NCBI GenBank assembly: GCA_015232935.1
Contig: JADFYT010000172.1
Location: 1-5,464, forward strand
DNA: 5,464 nt
Direction of reading: 5' to 3'
From: Desulfamplus sp.
GTDB taxonomy: Bacteria > Desulfobacterota > Desulfobacteria > Desulfobacterales > Desulfobacteraceae
The notes under the pieces are model-generated. The model was not told the origin of the DNA and searched no databases. It saw only the letters and a list, made by a program, of their open reading frames with translations. The position numbers and the translations under genes were made by a program. Below are positions 1 to 5,121 of this stretch, piece after piece. Every line of letters starts with the position of its first letter. Position 1 is the first letter of the stretch.

Positions 1-128
1 CAATCTTTTTGCCCCTTATCATCAGAGGAGTTGACAGAAATCTTTGGTTCTCGGACGACATGATCGCGGAGGATGAAACACCTGTCTGCCATGATTTACA
101 CAATATTCTGCAAGATCTTTGCGAATAA
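1..128 (+). CDS. 3' end of an unrecognised protein gene (partial)
   Basis: A reading frame is open from the left edge (first full codon at 3) to TAA at 126-128, giving about 41 C-terminal residues. The segment begins IFLPLIIRGVDRNLWFSDD and ends HDLHNILQDLCE. I do not recognise the family. The acidic, D/E-rich composition and the high share of G-starting codons (about a third) look like real coding. The competing minus-strand frame over the same bases has far fewer G-starting and RNY codons and is serine-rich. The gene would converge on the amidohydrolase gene, whose stop lies 48 bases away. Only the tail is visible, so the function cannot be stated. Confidence 0.42.
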   Translation, partial: IFLPLIIRGVDRNLWFSDDMIAEDETPVCHDLHNILQDLCE

Positions 129-140
129 TCATCATGTTTA

Positions 141-179
141 TAAAAAGAATGATTTGTGTCAGCCATAGTCTTCTTTTTA
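141..179. terminator. Possible bidirectional terminator between convergent genes
   Basis: TAAAAAGAA (141-149) is perfectly inverted as TTCTTTTTA (171-179). The stem can be extended inward by GATT (151-154) against AGTC (167-170), with one bulged T at 150. The A-rich left arm and T-rich right arm give a U-tract in either direction. It sits between two converging genes and overlaps the stop codon of the minus-strand gene, which is the usual place for a shared terminator. The stem is mostly A-T pairs, so this is a weak call. Confidence 0.33.
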
Positions 180-1019
180 CAACCCCATAAGCAGCATGGC
201 ATTTTTTCCCAGAATCTTCTCTTTGTCCCCTTTTGATATGCCCGAATCATTGATATCTTTATAGTACCGTGAAGGTTTAAGCAGAGGATAATCGCTTCCC
301 ATGACAATTTTATCCATCAACCCGACCTCTTGAACCACTCTGTATATTGCACTGTCATACAAAAAAGGTGAAGCAGCAGTGTCATACCATATGTTCTTCA
401 AAACATCCTTTGCCTCCTTTTTCAGAAGATTGTAGAAAAATATGCCGCCGCCCCAGTGTGCCAAAACTATCCTGTTGTCAGGAAAGTGCGTAGCAAGGTT
501 GTAAATCTGTTCCAGAGTATTTGGAGTTTTGCCAGGATATTTATGACCAACAGTCTCGTTGGTATGGATCATAACCGGAAGATTGCCAGCTTTCATGCAA
601 ACCTCCATAACCGGTTCAAGCCTTGAGATTGCCAGATCATCTATACCTGAGAGATAAAAGGCAAGCTCGCCCACACCGCAAAGCCCCCCCTTGATACATC
701 TTTGAGTCTCTTTTGCGGCACCTTCCCACTCCATGTCAAAACATGCAAAGCCCTTAAGCCGATCAGGATATTTTGCAACAGCCTCCATTATATAATCATT
801 GTTTTTAGTGGCGGTACCGCCATCTTTCCACGGAAAACCAAAGACTATGGATAAGGCGACCTGGTTTTCATCCATCATATCGATTAAATCAGCGATCCCT
901 GCTATTTTTGATGCACAAGAGTTGTAAAGCAGCTTGAATGCAGGCTCATTATCAAAGTACTTTTCCCGTGAATTACGGATGTCATCGGGAAAGATGTGGG
1001 TGTGAAAATCTATGATCAT
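177..1019 (-). CDS. Amidohydrolase-2 family metal-dependent hydrolase
   Basis: This is a 280-residue cytoplasmic TIM-barrel hydrolase of the amidohydrolase superfamily (Amidohydrolase_2 / ACMSD-like group), without signal peptide or membrane segment. Visible metal-site elements are the N-terminal HxH (H6, H8 in IDFHTH), E118 in GVGELAF, H152 in VMIHTNE, H188 in VLAHWGGG and D243 in GSDYP. These follow the order and spacing of a complete barrel, so the protein looks full length and active. Family members decarboxylate or hydrolyse varied small carboxylates and amides; the substrate cannot be read from the sequence. The ATG at 1019-1017 is supported by GGAG at 1030-1027, seven bases upstream. 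The gene is divergent from the tetrapyrrole cluster and so probably not part of it. I saw no convincing sigma70 promoter for it in 1031-1190. TTGACA-like bases occur on the minus strand near 1110-1105 but without a good -10. Confidence 0.93.
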   Translation of the reverse strand: MIIDFHTHIFPDDIRNSREKYFDNEPAFKLLYNSCASKIAGIADLIDMMDENQVALSIVFGFPWKDGGTATKNNDYIMEAVAKYPDRLKGFACFDMEWEGAAKETQRCIKGGLCGVGELAFYLSGIDDLAISRLEPVMEVCMKAGNLPVMIHTNETVGHKYPGKTPNTLEQIYNLATHFPDNRIVLAHWGGGIFFYNLLKKEAKDVLKNIWYDTAASPFLYDSAIYRVVQEVGLMDKIVMGSDYPLLKPSRYYKDINDSGISKGDKEKILGKNAMLLMGL

Positions 1020-1141
1020 CTGATAACTCCAGTTTTTTTAAAGTTGAATATTTCATTGATTGCCAAAATTTGTGCAACAGCACATCCGGGATCTTTTCAG
1101 AAGATGTCAAATTGTTCAGCAGAAACATTTAAAAAATCAGA

Positions 1142-1171
1142 TTGAAATAATATATGCTTTTACTCTATAAT
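1142..1171 (+). promoter_or_regulatory. Sigma70-type promoter of the sirohaem/ccsA/hemA cluster
   Basis: TTGAAA (1142-1147) and TATAAT (1166-1171) are separated by 18 bases, with an AT-rich spacer. The -10 matches consensus exactly and the -35 matches five of six positions. Transcription would start near 1178, about 20 bases before the first ATG of the repeat array and about 78 before the preferred start of the Met8-type gene. Because the downstream genes are closely spaced, this promoter probably drives all three. Confidence 0.65.
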
Positions 1172-1190
1172 ACCTGTTTTCTACAAACAA

Positions 1191-1268
1191 GGAGAATATG
1201 CATTTGAACAGGGAGAGTATGCACTTGAACAAGTATGTACTTCAACGAGGAGAATATGCTCTTGAACA
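1191..1268 (+). repeat. Four-copy degenerate direct repeat of a GGAG-ATG start cassette
   Basis: The unit GGAGAATATGCAYTTGAACA occurs at 1191-1210, 1212-1231 (GGAGAGTATGCACTTGAACA) and 1249-1268 (GGAGAATATGCTCTTGAACA). A shorter, diverged copy (AGTATGTACTTCAACG) lies at 1232-1247. Corresponding ATGs fall at 1198, 1219, 1235 and 1256, spaced 21, 16 and 21 bases, so the last two are in a different frame from the first two. Three units carry a Shine-Dalgarno-like GGAG three bases before the ATG. The array fills most of the 5' leader of the Met8-type gene and supplies its start codon. Local tandem duplication of a start region is the simplest origin; a regulatory role is possible but not shown. 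Confidence 0.75.
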
Positions 1269-1278
1269 GGAATCATGA
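1198..1278 (+). CDS. Possible 26-residue leader peptide overlapping the next gene's start
   Basis: The ATG at 1198 is preceded by AAGGAG (1189-1194) and opens a 26-codon frame that stops at TGA 1276-1278. It runs across both candidate starts (1235 and 1256) of the Met8-type gene in another frame. The peptide starts MHLNRES and repeats MHLNK from the second repeat unit (ATG 1219). The GGAG-ATG gap of three bases is short, and the coding content may simply reflect the repeats. If translated, ribosomes would terminate about 20 bases past ATG 1256, a geometry that allows translational coupling. No recognised function or homologue. Confidence 0.22.
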   Translation: MHLNRESMHLNKYVLQRGEYALEQES

Positions 1279-2158
1279 CCTTAAATATTATCCCATATCT
1301 CTTGATGTGGCCGGAAAAAATTGCCTTGTTGTTGGCGGAGGCGGTGTTGGAGCCAGAAAAGCTGTCACGCTTGAGAAGTGCGGGGCAGAAGTTACTGTGG
1401 TAAGTTCTGTTTTTTCTGACAAGTTTGCCCAAAATATAAATAGCAGTAACAGTTCTATCAAACGCATTCAAAAAAACTATGACAGCAATGACCTTGACTC
1501 AATGTTCCTGGTTATCGGAGCAACAAACAGCATGGCTGTCAACCGCCAGATCAGCCACGATGCCAAAGCAAGGCAGATTCTTTGCAATATTGCTGATTTT
1601 CCCGAAGGAAGCTCCTTTGTGCTTCCGTCAATTGTGCAAAGAGGAGCTCTTGTAATAACAGTGTCAACATCCGGTAACAGCCCCGCACTTGCGAAAAAAC
1701 TCAGAAAAGAGCTTGAACTTCAGTTTGGCCAGGAGTATGCCACATTTCTTGAGCTCATGGGAAATATCAGAAAAAAAGTTCTCTGCCTGAACAATTCGCA
1801 AAACAGTTCTCCGAACGGTTCAAAACACAATTGCCAGGAAGAGCAAGCCCTGGATTTGAGCCACTCTCAGGAAGCCAATGCATCAATTTTCAGAGAGCTT
1901 GTCAATTCTGACCTTCTTGAAAAAATAGCCTCTGGTGATGAGGCAGGAATAGAAAGCACGCTTGAGCAGATTCTTGGCAGTCGTTTTAAAACCGGATATC
2001 TTATCGCTCGGGAATTTCAATCCTGTAAAAACAGTTGCTGTGAAGCGGCCTATGTTATTGATCACGAATTTCAATCCAGCAAAAACCACGGCAAAGCCGC
2101 CTCTATCCATGATGGCTGCAACTTTCTTTCATATAAAGACCTTGTTTCCGGAGAATAA
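1256..2158 (+). CDS. Met8-type precorrin-2 dehydrogenase / sirohydrochlorin ferrochelatase
   Basis: This is the CysG N-terminal/Met8 family: NAD-dependent oxidation of precorrin-2 to sirohydrochlorin, and in bifunctional members iron insertion to make sirohaem. The 300-residue product has the N-terminal Rossmann segment YYPISLDVAGKNCLVVGGG with the glycine loop GGGGVG (residues 27-32). It also has LVIGATN, then CNIADFPEGSSFVLPS, whose D114 matches the catalytic aspartate of the family, and the STSGNSPALAKKLR motif. The helical dimerisation part (FLELMGNIRKK, then FRELVNSDLLEKIASGDEA) is split by a Ser/Asn/Gln-rich insert of about 30 residues (178-210). The protein continues with an extra Cys/His-containing tail of about 55 residues that includes an 18-residue duplication; typical relatives are nearer 200-220 residues. 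ATG 1256 is preferred because GGAG lies at 1249-1252; ATG 1235 is in frame, adds seven residues and lacks a ribosome site. The next gene starts two bases after the stop. Confidence 0.9.
   Translation: MLLNRNHDLKYYPISLDVAGKNCLVVGGGGVGARKAVTLEKCGAEVTVVSSVFSDKFAQNINSSNSSIKRIQKNYDSNDLDSMFLVIGATNSMAVNRQISHDAKARQILCNIADFPEGSSFVLPSIVQRGALVITVSTSGNSPALAKKLRKELELQFGQEYATFLELMGNIRKKVLCLNNSQNSSPNGSKHNCQEEQALDLSHSQEANASIFRELVNSDLLEKIASGDEAGIESTLEQILGSRFKTGYLIAREFQSCKNSCCEAAYVIDHEFQSSKNHGKAASIHDGCNFLSYKDLVSGE
1997..2104 (+). repeat. In-frame 54-base imperfect tandem duplication in the Met8 tail
   Basis: Unit A (1997-2050) and unit B (2051-2104) are adjacent and 54 bases each, so the frame is kept. The conserved core GAATTTCAATCC at 2012-2023 and 2066-2077 is identical and is followed by AAAAAC in both copies. 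The encoded segments begin YLIAREFQSCKN and YVIDHEFQSSKN; nine of 18 residues are identical. The homology fades at the 3' side of each unit, indicating an old duplication. It lies beyond the conserved catalytic part of the protein. Confidence 0.6.
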
Positions 2159-2160
2159 AA

Positions 2161-2997
2161 ATGACACTGGAAAGCATTTCACACAGCCTGTTCGTAATTT
2201 CAACAGCAATCTATGTATCAAGCATGGCTGCCTATATATCATATCTTTTCAAGCAAAAAGAGTATCTCCAGAACTATGGTTTTTTATTGATCTGCCTTGG
2301 TGCTGTACTCCATTTTGCAGGGATATGCATAACAACCATAATCATGGGTACACTGCCAGCCTACAATCTTGAGCAGACGCTCTATATTGCGGCACTGTGC
2401 CTGTCAGGTACATTTATTGTGCTCAATCAAAAATTCAACCTTAAAATACTTGGGCTTTTTGCCTCACCGCTTGTTGTGATAATGATGAGTGCCGCTCTTA
2501 TGGTTAACGATACACCTCCTGTAAAGGCATCTTTTTTAAATGGATTCTGGCTTGTATCACATATTGTCATGATATTTACCGGAGAGGCGGCTCTGGCTCT
2601 GGCATGCGGTTCCGGAATTTTGTATCTCATACAGGAAAAGGCCATCAAAGACAAAAAGCGGGGTTTTTTCTATAAACGCCTTCCCTCTCTCGATCTTCTT
2701 GACAATACAAGCTACAACAGCGTCATTATAGGCTTTACAATGCTTACAGCTGGCCTGATTACAGGGCTTGTATATGCAAAAAACGTATGGGGAACCTTCT
2801 GGAGCTGGGACCCAAAGGAGATATGGTCAGCAGTAACCTGGCTGATTTACGCCGCCCTGCTTCATGGACGCCTCACTTCAGGCTGGCGGGGAAGAAAATC
2901 TGCCATAATGACAATTGTGGGTTTTGCGGTTCTTCTTTTTACGCTTTTTGGCGTCAATCTGCTTATTGGCGGACATCACCAGCCTTTTACAAAATAA
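2161..2997 (+). CDS. ccsA: CcsA/HemX-like cytochrome c biogenesis membrane protein
   Basis: This is a 278-residue polytopic inner-membrane protein with about eight hydrophobic segments (roughly 9-31, 38-61, 74-90, 96-114, 127-157, 187-205, 221-236 and 248-270). The tryptophan-rich WWD signature WGTFWSWDPKE is at 210-220, between segments. Candidate haem-ligand histidines are H134 in LVSHIV and H272 in GGHHQ, which flank the WWD loop as in the family; H51 and H235 are also membrane-proximal. Family members pass haem to apocytochromes c on the outer face (System II, with CcsB/Ccs1) or, as HemX, influence HemA levels. Placement directly before hemA fits either role, and the sequence cannot separate them. 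No CcsB partner is in the window. The start is supported by GGAG at 2150-2153, seven bases upstream and inside the end of the preceding gene, so the two genes are very likely co-transcribed. Confidence 0.9.
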   Translation: MTLESISHSLFVISTAIYVSSMAAYISYLFKQKEYLQNYGFLLICLGAVLHFAGICITTIIMGTLPAYNLEQTLYIAALCLSGTFIVLNQKFNLKILGLFASPLVVIMMSAALMVNDTPPVKASFLNGFWLVSHIVMIFTGEAALALACGSGILYLIQEKAIKDKKRGFFYKRLPSLDLLDNTSYNSVIIGFTMLTAGLITGLVYAKNVWGTFWSWDPKEIWSAVTWLIYAALLHGRLTSGWRGRKSAIMTIVGFAVLLFTLFGVNLLIGGHHQPFTK

Positions 2998-3054
2998 AAA
3001 CAGGTAATTACCCGAACACAATCAGCGTTTGCTGCAATTGTTGTTTGATTGTAA

Positions 3055-3068
3055 TTCCTGAGCAGGAA
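3055..3068 (+). promoter_or_regulatory. hemA: Small hairpin covering the hemA ribosome-binding site
   Basis: TTCCTG (3055-3060) is inverted as CAGGAA (3063-3068); as RNA it would fold as TTCCT/AGGAA around a GAGC loop. The right arm contains AGGA (3064-3067), the only Shine-Dalgarno match for the ATG at 3073. Closed, the hairpin would hide the site. Five base pairs is a weak stem and may be chance. The rest of the 75-base ccsA-hemA gap shows only a ten-base palindrome, GGTAATTACC (3003-3012). Confidence 0.25.
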
Positions 3069-3072
3069 CATA

Positions 3073-4346
3073 ATGTCAGATATCACACTTATTGGAATAA
3101 ATCACAAAACCGCGGCAGTGGAACTTAGAGAAGCTCTTTCATTTACAAACGAAGAGACGAGCGATGCCCTGAAATCTCTCATCAGCAATAATGATATAAA
3201 AGAGGCCATGATCTTTTCAACCTGCAACCGCATGGAAATCCTGTTTATACCAGCTCATGAAAATGGCACGCAGGCGATGATCTCCTTTTTGTCAAAATAC
3301 AAAAATGTGCCAGTCAGCCGTTTTCAGGATGCTTTGTATATTTACAAGGGCAGTGAGGCAATCAGGCACCTTTTCAGGGTTGCTTCAAGTCTTGACTCCA
3401 TGATTCTTGGAGAGCCCAGATTTTAGGACAGGTCAAGTCCGCGTATCGCTCAACCATTGAGTGCAGATCATCAGGTGTCATTATCAACAGGCTCATGCAC
3501 AAGGCGTTCAGCATTGCCAAAAAGGTCAGAAGAGAGACCGGCATAGGAGACAATGCTGTCTCAATAAGCTATGCCGCTGTCGAGCTTGCCAATAAAATAT
3601 TCAGTGATCTGAGTGAACGCAGCGTAATGCTTCTTGGTGCGGGAGAGATGGCAGAACTTGCTGTTGAACACCTTATTTCACATGGAGTCAAAAAAATTAT
3701 TGTTTCCAACCGAACTTTTAAAAACGCTGTTACTCTTGCTGAAAAATTTAACGGAAAAGCTGTCAAGTTCGAGGAACGGGAAAGAATGCTTCAAGATGTT
3801 GATATAATAGTCAGCTCTACCGGAGCAACTGAGTATGTTCTGACAGCATCTCATGTGAAAAAAAATATGTCTCTCAGAAGAAGCAGGCCGCTGTTTTTTA
3901 TCGACATTGCTGTTCCACGAGATATTGACCCTGAAATAAACAAAATAGATAACGCTTATCTATATGATATTGACGATCTTCAAAATATTGTTGATGACAA
4001 TATGGACGAGAGAAAAAAAGAGGCTGTCAAGGGGGAAAGGCTTGTTGAAGAGGCGGTGATCAAGTTTCAAAGATGGCTCTCAAACCTTGATGTTGTCCCG
4101 ACCATTGTTGCAATCAGAGAAAAAATCGAGAAAATTACCGAAGCTGAAACAGAAAAAACCTTAAACTGCCTGCGACTTGGGAATGAGGAGCAGGAGGCCA
4201 TTAAAAGGATGACCCGGGCAATTACAAATAAAATCATGCATGACCCCATACGGTTTCTTAAAAATACAGGAAGCCACAGAAATGATGCTTTTTACCTGAA
4301 TGCCGCAAGAGAGATTTTTAATATCAACAACATGAATGGAGATTGA
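3073..4346 (+). pseudogene. hemA: Glutamyl-tRNA reductase HemA, interrupted by a one-base frameshift
   Basis: HemA reduces glutamyl-tRNA to glutamate-1-semialdehyde with NADPH, the first committed step of the C5 tetrapyrrole pathway, in the cytoplasm. The first frame (3073-3426) carries GINHKTA, the catalytic cysteine C51 in STCNR, and SLDSMILGEP, then hits a premature TAG at 3424-3426. The next frame resumes at 3417 with QILGQVKSAY, RRETGIG, the NADPH-binding LGAGEMAE, VSNRTF, IVSSTGA and FFIDIAVPRDIDP, ending with TGA at 4344-4346. Joining the frames with one extra C in the CCC run at 3415-3417 restores the motif GEPQILGQ and gives 424 residues, the normal family length. Both halves are well conserved. 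This favours a sequencing or assembly error, or a very recent mutation, over an old pseudogene. AGGA lies five bases before the ATG. As written, the pieces would be 117 residues and, from ATG 3495, 283 residues. Confidence 0.93.
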
Positions 4347-4473
4347 TTTTTACCGGTATACAAGTAAAAAAATCCGGTTTTGCAGGAAATCTGATAGAGT
4401 TAGAGTAGTGCTTGTGGCTCTGGGCTCAAAATTCCCAGATGAAGAAGCAGAAGAATTTTGGATCAGGATTTAA
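4336..4473 (+). CDS. Possible small ORF overlapping the hemA stop (45 residues)
   Basis: An ATG at 4336, inside the last codons of hemA, opens a frame of 45 residues ending at TAA 4471-4473. The peptide begins MEIDFYRYTSKKIRF, has a basic first half and an acidic stretch KFPDEEAEEFW near the end. It resembles protein more than random intergenic sequence, but I do not recognise it. There is no Shine-Dalgarno before the ATG; the overlap with the hemA stop would permit translational coupling. The same frame is closed by TGA immediately upstream (4333-4335). It could be a small protein, a decayed gene remnant or a chance frame. Confidence 0.22.
   Translation: MEIDFYRYTSKKIRFCRKSDRVRVVLVALGSKFPDEEAEEFWIRI
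4352..4381 (+). terminator. Weak terminator-like hairpin after hemA
   Basis: ACCGG (4352-4356) is inverted as CCGGT (4374-4378), with a 17-base AT-rich loop, and TTT follows to 4381. It begins six bases past the hemA stop, the expected position for an operon terminator. The stem is only five pairs and the T-run is short, so termination would be partial at best. Confidence 0.28.
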
Positions 4474-4480
4474 TTTGTAC

Positions 4481-4508
4481 TTTACATCTACACACTGAAG
4501 CGTATAAA
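4481..4508 (+). promoter_or_regulatory. dksA: Possible sigma70 promoter for dksA
   Basis: TTTACA (4481-4486) and TATAAA (4503-4508) are separated by 16 bases. Transcription would begin near 4515, leaving a leader of about 70 bases before dksA that contains the overlapping hairpins at 4521-4552. Spacing is one base short of ideal. No better pair was seen between hemA and dksA. Confidence 0.35.
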
Positions 4509-4520
4509 GTTGTCAATTTT

Positions 4521-4552
4521 TGGCATGACCATCTGCCAGTTTTTTGAAACTG
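4521..4552 (+). terminator. Overlapping hairpins with a T-run upstream of dksA
   Basis: Hairpin 1 pairs TGGCA (4521-4525) with TGCCA (4534-4538) over an eight-base loop and is followed closely by TTTTTT (4540-4545), like an intrinsic terminator. Hairpin 2 pairs CAGTTT (4537-4542) with AAACTG (4547-4552) over TTTG. The two share bases 4537-4538, and hairpin 2 uses up part of the T-run, so they cannot fully form together. This may be the end of the upstream transcript or an attenuator in the dksA leader; the stems are short. Confidence 0.35.
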
Positions 4553-4584
4553 ACCCTCTGTAAAATTAAGAGAAGGATAAAAAA

Positions 4585-4947
4585 ATGGAAGAAAAAGAAC
4601 TTGAATTTTTTAAAAATCTTTTGACTGAAAGACTCAATGACCTTATTTCTCATGCAGACGAAACTGTTACCGGAATGACTGTGCCTAAAGATAATTTTGC
4701 AGACCCGACCGACAGGGCATCACATGAGGCTGAAAGGAATTTTGAACTTAGAATCAGGGACAGAGAGCATAAGCTTATAAAGAAAGTAAAAGAGGCCCTG
4801 ATGAGAATCGAAAACAACTCTTTTGGAATATGTGAAACCTGTGGAGAGGATATTTCAAGTGCAAGGCTTATGGCACGTCCTGTGACTACACAGTGCATAG
4901 AGTGCAAAACGCGCGAAGAGGTACTGGAAAAAGCTCTTGGAATATAG
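4585..4947 (+). CDS. dksA: RNA polymerase-binding transcription factor DksA
   Basis: DksA binds in the secondary channel of RNA polymerase and, with ppGpp, redirects transcription from stable RNA to biosynthetic promoters. The 120-residue product has an N-terminal helix and the coiled-coil tip motif DPTDRA (D40 and D43, matching the two functional tip aspartates). A charged second helix (NFELRIRDREHKLIKKVKEA) and a C4 zinc finger follow, with CETC (C83, C86) and CIEC (C104, C107) around the GEDISSARLMARP segment. It is shorter than the 151-residue Escherichia coli protein, mainly through a shorter N-terminal part, but all functional elements are present. That separates it from short TraR-type relatives. 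AAGGA (4573-4577) lies seven bases before the ATG. It follows hemA after 238 bases and is probably transcribed separately. Confidence 0.95.
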   Translation: MEEKELEFFKNLLTERLNDLISHADETVTGMTVPKDNFADPTDRASHEAERNFELRIRDREHKLIKKVKEALMRIENNSFGICETCGEDISSARLMARPVTTQCIECKTREEVLEKALGI

Positions 4948-4955
4948 ATCTATAT
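4942..4955. repeat. 14-base perfect palindrome over the dksA stop
   Basis: ATATAGATCTATAT is perfectly self-complementary and includes the dksA TAG (4945-4947). It has no central loop and no following T-run, so it is not a standard terminator. It could be a dimeric protein-binding site or a chance AT-rich palindrome. Confidence 0.3.
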
Positions 4956-5009
4956 CCTCAATCTCTGTGTTATGCTGCAATATATTATGAGAATGCCGCA
5001 AGATATCAA

Positions 5010-5035
5010 GAGCCTTTTATTTTTTAAACAGGCTC
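5010..5035. other. Inverted repeat in the dksA-PHP gap
   Basis: GAGCCT (5010-5015) is inverted as AGGCTC (5030-5035) around a 14-base AT-rich loop. There is no T-run after it on either strand, so a terminator is not supported. It lies in the 174-base stretch between dksA and the preferred PHP start, a stretch that is also open in the PHP frame. I see no convincing promoter there. Confidence 0.3.
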
Positions 5036-5121
5036 CAAGGCTAAAGTCAGAATTAAAAACAACATATGCTCTGTTTCGAGCTAACGAAATCAAATCTTTG
5101 GTTTCTAACGGGAAGCAATCC

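Noticed and set aside
1..166. Minus-strand frame from ATG at 166-164 to the left edge, starting ten bases after the amidohydrolase stop.
   Set aside because: Operon-like spacing made it tempting, but it is serine-rich, has few G-starting and RNY codons and only a weak ribosome site. The plus-strand frame over the same bases looks more like coding sequence.
1071..1105. Small inverted repeats TGTGC/GCACA (1071-1084) and ATCTT/AAGAT (1091-1105) in the divergent intergenic region.
   Set aside because: Five-base stems without a T-run or promoter alignment are expected by chance in AT-rich DNA.
1997..2104. Two copies of GAATTTCAATCC suggesting a mini CRISPR array.
   Set aside because: There are only two units, directly adjacent and similar throughout, in frame inside a coding region, with no spacers and no cas genes. 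It is a tandem duplication.
1962..2372. Long alternative plus-strand frame spanning the end of the Met8-type gene and the start of ccsA.
   Set aside because: It overlaps two well-supported genes out of frame and shows no family motif; it is a shadow frame.
3003..3012. GGTAATTACC palindrome as an operator in the ccsA-hemA gap.
   Set aside because: A single ten-base palindrome with no nearby promoter and no second copy in the window is not enough to call a binding site.
3411..3426. Programmed ribosomal frameshift in hemA.
   Set aside because: There is no slippery heptamer, no clear downstream stimulatory structure and no known precedent in this family. A lost C in the CCC run explains it better.
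4521..4537. Sigma54-like TGGCAT with a downstream TGC ahead of dksA.
   Set aside because: The GG-to-GC spacing is one base longer than sigma54 recognition tolerates, and the second box lacks TTGC. The same bases are better explained as an inverted repeat.
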